Shown piece by piece: positions 44,113-54,996 of a DNA stretch of 64,000 nt. The stretch spans positions 5,146,001 through 5,210,000 of the forward strand of contig JAKNDB010000109.1 of assembly GCA_024305405.1 (NCBI GenBank). The letters are read 5' to 3'. Position numbers and translations under genes: made by a program. The first letter of the stretch is position 1. Each line of letters begins with the position of its first letter. Source of the stretch: Dirofilaria immitis (taxonomy: Eukaryota; Nematoda; Chromadorea; Rhabditida; Onchocercidae). The notes beneath the pieces were generated by a model. It did no database searches, was not told where the DNA came from, and saw only the letters and a list, made by a program, of their open reading frames with translations.

Positions 44113-45162
44113 ATGGCTGGAGGCAAAGGCAAAGCAGGCAAAGATTCTGGCAAGTCCAAGGGCAAAGTTATCTCGCGAAGTGCACGTTCTGGCTTACAGT
44201 TCCCTGTTGGACGTATTCATCGCTTTTTAAAACAGAGGTGTGTTTCCTCAGTTTCTTTACTTCTGCAGTAATAGATCGAAACTTTGCGATTGTTGAGTGT
44301 TGGTCTTGACTGGGACGTAAGATAAGAAAGAATCTTCCTGATGTCGGTGACTGATTTATTATCCGAACTCCTCATTGCATAGTTGATCGAAGACTTCGAT
44401 TAGATTTTCGGAGCTGATATTTATGAAAAATCAAAAAAAAAAGACTGCTAAAATGTTTCTTTCGAATAAGACAGGGTTTCTAATTTCTAAATAAATTTTT
44501 AAACTATTTGGTATTTGCTGTGAGGTTTTTTTGCACTTTCAGTCATCCTTTGTTTTTTTCTGCTTTTTAATATTTATTTATAGGAAGTGGATTACAAGTC
44601 TACGACTATCCGATTATATGAATTTTTTGCTGGATTTGTAATCTTGTATAAATCTTTGTGAAATTGCAGAACCACATCTCACGGACGTGTTGGGGCCACC
44701 GCAGCTGTTTACAGTGCAGCCATCCTGGAATATTTAACTGCCGAAGTACTGGAATTAGCGGGCAATGCTTCCAAAGATTTGAAAGTAAAAGGATCACACC
44801 AAGGCACTTGCATTTAGCAATACGAGGAGATGAGGAATTGGATACACTAATAAAAGCCACTATTGCTGGTGGAGGTCTGTTTCCGTAACTTTTTTATTTG
44901 CTGCATCCCTTCAGTTAATTTTGCCTCTCATAAAATTGCTACGTCTCTTGATAACAACAAGAAGAAAGGAAGAGAAAGTTATGGAGGGAAAAATGTACTT
45001 TTCCTGAAATTTAAGCTACTTTCGTTGCTTGATAATTCCGCACATTTGTTATTTACTATTTGCAATATCGTTTTGTTTTTAGGTGTGATTCCCCATATTC
45101 ATCGTTATCTAATGAGCAAGAAAGGACAACCGGCTCCAGCTCAAAAGCAGGGTCCAGCCTAA
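44113..45162 (+). CDS. htz-1: histone variant H2A.Z
   Basis: Three exons: 44113-44237, 44670-44874, 45083-45162, giving 136 residues after one missing base. It shows the Gly/Lys-rich tail [18 protein letters not shown], then [15 protein letters not shown], the H2A.Z-type [50 protein letters not shown], and [19 protein letters not shown]. The last two are diagnostic for H2A.Z over canonical H2A. The presence of introns also fits a replication-independent variant. H2A.Z replaces H2A in promoter nucleosomes through the SWR1-type remodeller. A likely spliced-leader acceptor (ccatttttcag|) ends at 44103, nine bases before the ATG. Exon 2 lacks one A in the run at 44787-44790: VK is followed by RITPRH only after a one-base shift. 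Confidence 0.97.
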
Positions 45163-45616
45163 ATAAGCAGTCCCTAATACACCTGGTCAATTTATAACTG
45201 TTTTAATCATTTCTATATTTTGCTTTAAAGTTGTCAGTTTACGCTGGGTGTACTGTATTTCAAGTATCACATTTTATACAGCTTATTTTCAGTAATATCA
45301 ATGCATTCTTTTTTATCACATCACTAAAATAATTTGAAGATGTAAATGGTTTTCCTTCGTTTAAACGTCTCACCACTTAGAGTAAGGGTTATTTAGGTGT
45401 ATAACTTATGAGAGCATAGTGGATTAGTAGCGTACGTAGTATTTCAACAGTAATAGTTGTATCTGACAACCTCTATCATTGTGCATTTCGTATTTTTCAT
45501 GTTTTGATTTATATGAGCATCTGCTTTTTTAGTTTCAAAATCTGAATTCTAATGCACAAAAATTTCAGATCTCTTCTTTGTCGTTTTGCTTTGTGGATTT
45601 TGAAAAGTTTCCTATC
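45163..45616. other. 3' flank of htz-1
   Basis: AT-rich. It probably contains the htz-1 3' UTR. No canonical AATAAA close to the stop was seen. Confidence 0.4.
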
Positions 45617-46288
45617 ATGAGTTTGGAAGTGAAGATTAAGACTATTGATTTTGTGTTCGCATTTTTACTAATCCTGTGTCTTTCTTATAGGAAGAAATAA
45701 GACACGGGTACAACTACATTCTTAATAAGGGTTCGTGGTGACAAACATTTCTGCTAAAATCAGGATGTGTATTACATCATTTTTCGTAAAAATTGAGAAT
45801 ATTGCAGTTTGCATGTATTGAGTGCTGAAGATCAGTAGAACTGGAATCCTCTAATCAAAGAAAAAAGATACAGAAGTGGTCTGATAGATGTCTTTCCAAG
45901 CGTACCAGTAAAAGCTGTGATAATTCCACTTGACACCGTTCAATGTTTTCCATTCAAGCGTGAAAATGAGATGATATCGTTGCCATCACCACAAGTAATG
46001 ATATGGAGTGGATTGAACTGAGAAACCTGGCTTGTTCTCATGAAATTAAGGAAGTAGGTGTCGTTTTCCCCGTGCTTAAGATGTTTTCGTGTTATCGTCA
46101 TAAACGTACTATCATATGGTTGGGCAGTTACTGGCATGGTTGTAATCGATCTCAGGTAAGAAGAAATTCCGAAGGATGAAAAGGATTTCGGAGCCGGATT
46201 CAGTTCAGTTCAATAATTCAGTAGTAGAAGTTTGATGCAATTTGACAGTAGTAGCAATTCCGAGAATAATTTAACGGAAGCACCATAA
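45617..46288 (+). pseudogene. unrecognised gene-like region, frame interrupted (gene or pseudogene)
   Basis: An ATG at 45617 opens a frame with a hydrophobic helix (TIDFVFAFLLILCLSY). In a neighbouring frame, after cttatag|, comes EEIRHGYNYILNKGSW. From 45807, after attgcag|, a long frame holds LHVLSAEDQ, one TAG, then NWNPLIKEKRYRSGLIDVF and KAVIIPLDTVQCFPFKREN. After one-base shifts it continues DDIVAITTSNDMEWIELRNL, a Cys/His/Trp stretch, FRRMKRISEPDSVQF and MQFDSSSNSENNLTEAP with TAA at 46288. The composition is strongly protein-like but I know no family for it. With three one-base losses (common in this window) and one stop it could be a live gene with sequence errors, or a recent pseudogene. 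Confidence 0.4.
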
Positions 46289-46471
46289 TTCAGCAAGAAC
46301 AGTAGTGGTGGTAAAACGAAAAATAGAAACACAACTTCCTTAATTTCATATGTAGTATGCTTACGATGATAAGATTACACAAAACGTCTTAAGCACGAGG
46401 AAAAAACGACGTCTGCTTCCTTAATTTCATGAGAACAAGTCAGGTTTCTCAGTTCAATCCACTCCACATCA
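46010..46471. repeat. imperfect inverted duplication of a coding-like segment
   Basis: 46010-46119 (+) is repeated in inverted orientation at about 46348-46471, with roughly 90% identity over the 85-base core and a spacer of about 230 bases. Both copies keep the same open frame (EWIELRNL, CSHEIKE). The - strand copy extends upstream as an open frame to about 46600 (contains VKTIVKSYNENG and VYLRRFEQAENISHDV). A further short copy of gaaattaaggaag lies at about 46334-46349. Confidence 0.75.
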
Positions 46472-47154
46472 TGTGATATATTTTCAGCTTGCTCGAAGCG
46501 TCTAAGGTATACATTGTTCTGTGATGTTGAGGTCGTGCCATTCTCGTTATAAGATTTTACAATAGTTTTCACCGCATTATGTGGGCCTTTTGCAAACTTC
46601 CAATGTTATTTTCTTGGAGATTCCGTTCTGTTGGTTGAAGAAAAAGAAGATTGAGTAATTTGCATGGATCTGATGACAACTTAGGGATGTGGTATGTGGA
46701 TATAAGTAAATCACTTTTTCGTTTAATAAGTTGTATTTAGAGATAATAATATAGCCTTTATGCATTCCCAATAGTTGATATGTTTTGTGCACTGATTCTT
46801 TTTGACTAACTGTTACTGGAATAAATACCCTTACAAGGTCTTACTGTGCGTTTGACATGTATCTTCATAACATCAATCTGGACAGCTTATTAAATTATGA
46901 GATTGCAAAATTCCACAAAACAAAAAGAAAAACATAAAGTATATTTTTTCGAAACATCGCATTACGTTCAGCAAAGTTTTAAATGCTTTTAAAAAGAAAA
47001 GCGTAAAAGTAAAATGATTAAGCTTAAGAGACCGGATCTCATAAAGCAATTTTAAGTAATTGTCCATCTGGAATTTAAATCTGTTATTATAAGATCGGAA
47101 CCGTTGAACATTATTTTTTGAGGAAGAAAAGCTCTATTAGAGCAGCTACCCACA

Positions 47155-48027
47155 ATGGTTCGAATAAAGCAAAAGCGTTCATTATACGAAAGCAATGACT
47201 TGGAGATTCAGCTGGGATTTCAGGCATCTGTTCGCTGATAGCATATTTGGAAACAGAATGTATTTGCGTTTACAATCCTGTATATCGACCAATAACTAAA
47301 ACATGGTATGGGTGTATCCATTTAAAGTGTTTTGGGTTGTTTTATGAACATTTATATCATCTGATTGCAATCCAGCTGCTTCTACCTATTTCATGTAAGT
47401 ATCAACATCAATAAAATTCTGTAATTGGAAATGCACATTTAATCAATTTCATAATTTCGATAGCCTTGTTCAACTCAACTATTCTGAGTTATAGGATTAA
47501 ATGATTTCAAAATTCTTTAACGTCAGTTGGCTTATTTAAATGAGGATGATCATCTTCTATCTCATAGTTTTTCCAATTTATGCGATCCAAAATTTATTAT
47601 TGCTCAACTGCCGGTAGCGCCCAAGGGGAAAAATAATTTTATCATCCTTATTGCTTCCACACGAGACATTTCACAATTGCAACACCCAATAAAAAATCTT
47701 TCGAAATTTTTAATCTTCGACTTTCCACTCTGGTTTTTGTATGTTTTATTTCCACTGTCTCGCATTTTCTTCATTAGTTTTTCAATTCAAAAACTTCGCT
47801 TCTTCTCCCTATCTCATTTCATATCTAACTTCCTCCAATTTTTGTTTATACTATATTTGCTTAATCCATTTTTCTTTTGCTTTAGAAGAGCCTTTTTGCC
47901 TGACTTTTAAATACTGTATTTTTTTCTTTTGCAGATGTCGTCTTTTTTAAATATCGTTTCCGGCAAAATGATATATTCAGTCCAATCTGTAACGTTTCCT
48001 TCACTTAATGGAATCTGTAGAACTTAG
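47155..48027 (+). CDS. candidate small gene, 84 residues, function unknown
   Basis: Three phase-0 exons: 47155-47229 (MVRIKQKRSLYESNDLEI), 47527-47613 after aacgtcag| (LAYLNEDDHLLSHSFSNLC, AQLP) and 47935-48027 after the strong acceptor ttcttttgcag| (MSSFLNIVSGKMIY, then TAG). All junctions keep frame, and the first two exons have a composition unlike the AT-rich background. The product is small and charged at the N-terminus. I do not recognise it. The donors (T|gttcgc and G|gtagcg) are not strong. Exon 3 alone begins with ATG and could be a separate short frame. Confidence 0.35.
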
Positions 48028-50815
48028 TTAGGTAGTGGGATTTCGTGGTCTCCAATTCGTTGACTCCAAAATCAAATTCCTCACAGACAGCGCAAACGTA
48101 TATCCATTATACTTGCGATAGATAGTGCGTATTGGATTATACTTTCTCTATAAATGTGAAATATCAATAACACTTTAATAATATCAAAAGCGATCCAACA
48201 ATATGGCTTATGTAGAGTACAGAGAATAATCATCCGCAAAAAATTTTTTATTCTCCAAAATCGACATGCGAGATAATTAACAAAAGCAAAATATTGCTAG
48301 GATTTCTGGGATTTTGATATGAAGCATGTATTAGGTCTGGCAAAATAAAATTAATCTAGATAATGTAGAAGGAAAGATTATTTGCTGTAGGAGAAGGACC
48401 CATTAACGCTCATTCCATCAATATTTCCGGTTTCTAACTATTTGTAAACTTATACTCTTCCATGTGAATGTTATTAATCCATCGCCATAACTCTGCAACA
48501 TACTTTCATCAATTCAGTAACATGTTTTGCAGTCGCTGTTTTCCTGTTTGATGAAAATATATCGATATTTGAAGGATATTTTAGCCACTCTACAACAAAT
48601 CATTTCTCTACTTTCCTTGCATTAATATGCGTATAATAAAAGAAAGAAGGAATTTTTCTGATTCAGTCTTTCAATTTAATAATCTATATGAGTTCCGTTG
48701 CTAAACAATTACAATTATAACATCCAGCCGGTTATTTGAGATGATGAATTTTCAAATTATTACCATAGTGCAATAACTTATGTTCATACCGGAGTTTCAC
48801 CTGGCGTAGAATTTGTAAATTAGTAGGTAAGAAATTAAGTAAGACCGGAGGGAAACATATGCATATATACATAACAAATTTATTTTGAAATAGCAGAAAT
48901 GATAATTACGTATACATATAAACATACACATACAGGGATAAAGACACAAATGTTAATGTGTCAAATTCAAAATGCAAATGTTCATGTACCTTATGTACTT
49001 CGCCAGCATCATATTTGCAAAATATATATACATATGCATCTCACACTCCATCCTTTTCTTTTTGCTCTTGATTTAATTAACGTGGAACAAGATGCAATAA
49101 ATATCCTTTGAATAATCGATTGATTGACCACTTCGATAAAACCACAACAAATCAATTAGTGCGTACGGCATTTCAAACGTATAAAATTGCAACGAATGAA
49201 TTTGGTGACTTTTCAATACGTTTTTGACCAACTGATACATGGCAACAAAACCTGCCCTGAACAAAACAGAATTTGTGACTCATTTGTCATGCCTCTTCCA
49301 TTAACTTTTATCTTTCCATAATGCAAAACAGAGATGATTCACGTTATAAATCCTTCCAACAAGGCCAAGGCAGAGAACTATACCCAAGTGAAGCTAAATC
49401 ATGCGTCATTCTGTATTTCATAGTAGTGTTTTGAAGATTGCAAAGATTAATTCAGTGACAATGAGAATCACAAGCAGCAAACGATAAGAGATGAGGAGAA
49501 CGAAACAGCATCACGAAAGTGTTCACGATAATTCCACCTGATAAGAAACATTGCTCATTAGATATGAGCAGTCGATGAGAGTGGTACGACAAAACATGAA
49601 TATCAACAAATCCTCCAATGAATTCGTTGCAACGAGTGGCGGTCGCTGATAGAAATTAATAGCCGCATTATATTCGGTAGCAGTGAGTTTGGTTGGGAGG
49701 TGGGTCGGTGCTATGTTTCGTTTTGTTTTTATTAGCTATATCCAGTCTAAAATACTCCATTCTTGATGATTATTATCATAATGAGTTTCTGGTAAATATA
49801 AATTGGACTTCACTGTTTTATCCACTTATTCTGTAATGCTGTAATGCACGTATTATTCTCGTTTTTTTTTTTTTTTTTTTTTTTCGTTCAGTTTGTGTCG
49901 TTTAAAATGTCTTCATATCTTCTAAAGATTGTATTTTCCTTTGCTGCTTATGACTAACATGGCATGTATCGCATCTAGTTTTTTTTGCCTTCTTGATGAA
50001 GTGTTGCTGCTTTAATAGTTTTTACGTGGTTATTCAGATATCCATTGTAGTTCTGGTTTTTAGTAATTATTGTAGAAATGAATGACTACTATTGTAAGAA
50101 TTATATTTTGGGATGTATGGAAAAAGTAAAAATATCTTTCAAGTTCATATTTCAAATTTGCCGTTTTCCAAAAGTCTACATTATGCGAAGATACTTTGAT
50201 TTTTATGAGATAGATGAAAAATAGATTACTGAGAATGTTTTCGGTATTCGTTGTGGCACTATTGCAGAGATTTCTCGGGCGACTAAAAGGAGCAATATTT
50301 ATTGTTAAACAATTTTTCCTATAGTTAGAAAGTTTATAGCTGAAAGGATATTTATTGTGGAACTATATCTCCAGTAGTTTATAGTTTAAAGGTTTAATAT
50401 TTAGTGTTAGGAGTAAAATTAATGTTTAGAACAAGCCAAAAGTATTGTCAAATTGGTTGGACCATATTTAGAATGAGGTTTTTATCATCGGCTGACTAAA
50501 TATTGTGTATTTGTTAATCGTTTCTATACACTACAAATCCAGTCCATTTCTCATAATTTTTTTCAAGATTTTCACATAATTTTTCCTTTATAATTAGATA
50601 AAGTTGAAACGCATGTTATACACACTTTATTCTTTTTAGTTCTCAAACTCATATCATTTTCTTTGAAGGACTTCTAAACTTTACGCTGGAATAATTAATT
50701 TTTTGTGTTGACGCTTTTTGATTTATTTAAACATCTAATTTCGGGTTCAGCGAATTTCAGATGTTGATTAATTTCTGAAATTTGTTCCTTAATTTCTTAA
50801 AAATACAATTTTTAG
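48028..50815. other. intergenic region upstream of efa-6
   Basis: No gene recognised. It includes a short ACATA-type microsatellite (about 48860-49040) and a T23 run at 49862-49884. Confidence 0.45.
49862..49884. repeat. poly-T run (23 bases)
   Basis: Uninterrupted T. Its length is likely unreliable given the homopolymer errors elsewhere in the window. Confidence 0.9.
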
Positions 50816-50865
50816 CCGGTGAATATCTCATTTGTGATACGTTTGTTGATAGAAACTGTTGCAGT

Positions 50866-53800
50866 ATGACAGAGGTGCTCCTTGGACATGATTTAGTAAG
50901 GTCTCCACTCGATCCAGAAAAGGTATCGGAGAACTCTCTGAGGAATGGAGCACCACGTTCTGAATTCTTTTTGATGACCGGTGACAAAATAATCAATTTG
51001 AACCATAAAATATCTCCGCGATATGCTGAGGTTGTTTACTGATTTGCAAAGCTTTTAAAATTGTTTTGTAAACATTGTATTACATGGCGTTTATTAATCA
51101 GCTGTAAGCATAAAAATCCCACACTGTTTTCACTTGTATATTTTTTCTTGGTAATCCCAAAATCATTCCAAATTGGCGAAAATTATAAATTCATGCTTGA
51201 AGCAGCATTTATATGTTACCTATCGCTTTGTATGTCTCTGTTTTTTCTATTTTTAGATTAAATTCACATTGGAAATTTGTTTATAGGTGCATTGTGAACA
51301 GTTGCCACCAACAACAGAAAAGGCAGATTTGCCCGCACTTAGAAGACCGTTTGATGATTTTCCTTCAACAATGCAAGAAAATTCAAGGAATAGAAGATTT
51401 AATCCAGAATCTGTGGTGCCAGCATCACAGTCTGAAAATGGACTGCATGAGAGAGAATATCTTCAGGTTTCTTTTTGATTTTAATTTTCTTTAAGTGAAT
51501 ATTATAGCCAAAAATCAGCAAGGAGCAAGCTGGGTTTTTCATCATTTTATCGTATCGGTTGCGATGAAGAATGAATGGAAAAAATGCGGAGTCACTCGGT
51601 TATTAGTTTCAGGATATCGGGATTGACGAAAAGAGTTCATCAGTGACAGTAAATATAGATAGGAATAACTCTAAGCTGTACAGCAGAAGCAAGTGGATCT
51701 CCTGTCACCTGGATTTCCAATACTTTGTCGTCTTACTGTAGTAATTCTGCAGTAGCTCCATGCAGTCCAAAGACTGAACGTCTAAATGCCCTTGTAGCAA
51801 GACCATTTGAAAGTAGTCGAAGTGAACCAAACAGCCCTTCGAAGACTTCTGTTGCCGTTATAAATAATTTTGTGTCGACAATTAGATGTCCGTCTCCTTC
51901 AGGTAGACAATTTTTCCGTCATTAATAAAAAGCGATTTTTTTATTCAGCAAACTTATTTAGATTATGATAGGAAATCAGAGTTCGACGGTGAGGTACCTA
52001 TGCGTCTTGCTAAACGACTTTTCATATTAGATGGTTTCAGAAGAGAAGATGTTGCAGCCTATTTATCGAAGACGTAATTTTTTGTGAAATTCTAATTATT
52101 TTGCAATGATAATAATTATATTTCCATTTGAATGAATGCCCATCAGATTTTGTTTGGATTTCTGATATATTCCAAAATGAGGAACTGGTAGGACATATAT
52201 CAAAGAAGAATCAATAAGTGCCAAAAATAGAAACTGCTAAAGAAACAAGGGAAAAATTTGATCATGGATTGATTTTTTGTGCAACACTTTTTGTAATTAT
52301 GTATTAAATAAGCAGCAGATAAGAATATGATACATTTTTCATTCATGATGAATTTAGAAATGAAATTTAGTATATCCGTTGCCGAAGAATACTGTTCCTT
52401 GTTCAATTTTTCTGGCATTCGTTTGATGCAGCATTACGTGATTTCCTTTCAAGATTTTGCCTAACAGGTGGAACTCAAGAAAGAACTCGTATCACTGAAT
52501 ATTTCGCAAAGCGTTATTACGAGTGCAATCCAACACTTTTTAAAAACGCGGGTAAGTATTGTCGCTGGGACGGATATTTTATATGGATCTCGACGATGTT
52601 TTTTTCTAATATGAATAGCTATGAATTTAATGAAATAGTTAATAAACTGGAGTGAACTGCCTGCTCCATAATATTGAAAGGCAGTGTAGGATATTGACTA
52701 GATATAAGAATAGGACTGTAAGTGCTCTGAATATGTGCTAATGTTCATGTTGAACTTGAACAATTCACTGAATTTTTAGATCAGGTTCATGCACTTACCT
52801 GTGCCTTACTGCTGCTGAACTCGGATTTACATGGTCCGGTATGAGATTATTTTAATTACCGTGTTTTTATTAAGTTATTTTTTCTCAAATGTTTGTATAA
52901 TTAGCCAAGAAAACATTATTATTGTACAGCTTTCCAAGCAGAATTGCTTTTAGATTTCTCATTATTTATTTAATTATGCATGTTTTATATTTCAAATTTC
53001 ATATTTGCAGAATGTTGGGAGGCGGATGTCTAGTCGTGATTTCGTAGATAATCTAGGCCACACAGAACACGTTTTTGACTGCTCCTTATTGAAGACTTTA
53101 TATGTAGCCATTAAGGAACAACCTATCAAATGGGTTAGGTAAGTTTTACTTATTTATTAATCGCTTTTTTCTATCATATTCACTTTAAATTTCTGAAAAA
53201 TCGATATCTCCTTTTTTCTTTAAAATGCTATCTGCAGTGAATTGGAAGAGAAGCCACATGATGGATCAATGGCAAATGATATTACTTCGCAAGTTCATGA
53301 GAAAAAAAAGAAAAGGTGCTATCAAAATCGCGATCGACAGTGAGTGATGATGATCAGATTGAGTATAAAGCTGGTTGGGTTGTGAGGAAATGTCTTTTTG
53401 ATAGAGATGGAAAGCGAAGTAAGTCAATCAATTTTTTTAACAGTGGATGTTGAGGTTGGAAATGAATTGATCAGGTTAACTTGTTGAATGGTGAAGGTTG
53501 ACCTTCACTGAAATCTGCGGTGATTTCAGAAAAGTATTTTCTTCGGAGTTATATGAAGTAATCGTGTTTAATATTTTCAAGGAGAACAATAAATATGGAG
53601 ATATCTGATTTATTTGATTATAGCTCCGTTTGGCCGACGTGGTTGGAAGATGGTTTATGCACGACTTCGAGGGATGGTTCTTTACTTGCATAAGGATGAG
53701 GGCGGTTTTCGACGTGATCGTTTTCAGACATTCAATAATACAATTCTTTTGCATCATGCGTTGGCTGAAAAGCCTGAAGATTATAGCAAGCGACAACATC

Positions 53801-54996
53801 TATTCAAATTGCGGACAGCTAATCTCGGTGAAACGCTTTTCCAAACGAGGTGATTCAGTACGCTAGATTTTGAACCGAAAGAACATCATTTATTCACTCT
53901 TTCAAATTTTAACTTATCCGCTTTGCAGTGATCCGAACGAAGTGCAGCAGTGGATTGATACGATTAATTATGTTGCTGCAGCCTTTTCTTCACCAACATT
54001 ACCCGCATCTGTTTCAAATCAGATCGAAGTTTTCCAGAAACCTTTACTGCCTAGCGCCCCATCAGGCCTTTCAATAGTAAGTATTTTCCGAGATTAAGGC
54101 AGGTGGAATAGGAAAGGTGAATATTAACAGATTAAAGCAACTGGAGGAGAGGTGCATATCAATATACATAGATTTACTATTCCAAGTACAAGCTCGGAAA
54201 ATGAGAATTATAAAAACATAAGTCGTTTAGATGCGTTTGTTTTTGTGATTGCGTAATAGCAGTAATTTACGAAGCAGCAACTTTTAAACGGAATTAAAAT
54301 TCGTTGTAGATGGAGCAGTTAAGAGCACACGAGAAAAAAGAGGCAGAAATGGGGTTAAAACTTGAAGAGCTTATGAAAACAGCACCATCTTTGAAAGCCA
54401 GAGGTCGTATTGTGCAAGAGTTTTCTGCAAAGAACGCTTTTTATACCAAGAAGTAAGTTTATTTCCGTGTAATACCGGTTTTTCTTTAACCCATATATGA
54501 AACATATAGACTAAAAGAAAAAACACTTTAGAAAATTTCAAAATCGGTTAATGTAGTAGTCAGAAAAATTTATCATCTTTCTATTCTGTGTTGACATTTT
54601 TTATTACCTGTCATTTTGAGGAAGTAAATTGCTTCCAAAGTTTCAAATATTAATCAGTAATCATTTTGATTTCCTTTACAGAGAGAACGTTATCAGCGTT
54701 ATGTCGAAATTTTGCGTGAAAACGTTAGCGCGCTTTCACCTTCACATTCTACGGCAATACGTGTAGAACCTATAATAGGAATTTATCGAGTAGGAGATAC
54801 AGGAAAATCATCCATCGCTAGCAAAAATAAAATGTTCGGATATACAAGTGTAGTCAGAGAAGAGCCAGAGGCAGAAGCAAAGGCTGAAAAAGCTGAAGAG
54901 CTAGAATCCAATGATTCAGACACAAACGCAAGTCGCTGTAGTTACCAGGAAGCAATACTGCAAAATCCAGGTCCCCATTTGACAATATCAAAATAA
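50866..54996 (+). CDS. efa-6: EFA-6: ARF6 guanine-nucleotide exchange factor (Sec7-PH)
   Basis: Exons: 50866-51030 (an alternative in-frame extension begins at 50816), 51287-51466, about 51613/51659-51902, 51962-52073, about 52358-52551, 52780-52838, 53011-53138, 53238-53418, 53624-53849, 53929-54076, 54310-54452, 54684-54996. The disordered N-terminus (FFLMTGDKIINLNHKIS) corresponds to the region that in C. elegans regulates microtubules. Sec7 domain: MRLAKRLFILDGFRREDVAA, VAEEYCSLFNFSG, TQERTRITEYFAKRYYECNP, HALTCALLLLNSDLHG. PH domain: AGWVVRKCLFDRDGKR, GRRGWKMVYARLRGMVLYLH, YSKRQHLFKLRTANLGETLF, EVQQWIDTINYVAAAFSSP. A C-terminal coiled coil follows. It acts at the plasma membrane. The catalytic Glu of the GETQER motif reads Gly here. 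One base is missing at about 52418 and at 53302-53309 (A8). The third and fifth exon boundaries are uncertain. Confidence 0.94.

Noticed and set aside
51613..51730. Ig-like reading (LSCTAEASGSPVTW) in the third efa-6 exon
   Set aside because: EFA6 proteins have no Ig domain there; it comes from an uncertain exon start in a Ser-rich linker.
52140..52220. Extra efa-6 exon reading SDIFQNEELVGHISKK
   Set aside because: It does not match the Sec7 sequence expected at that point and its phase does not join the flanking exons.
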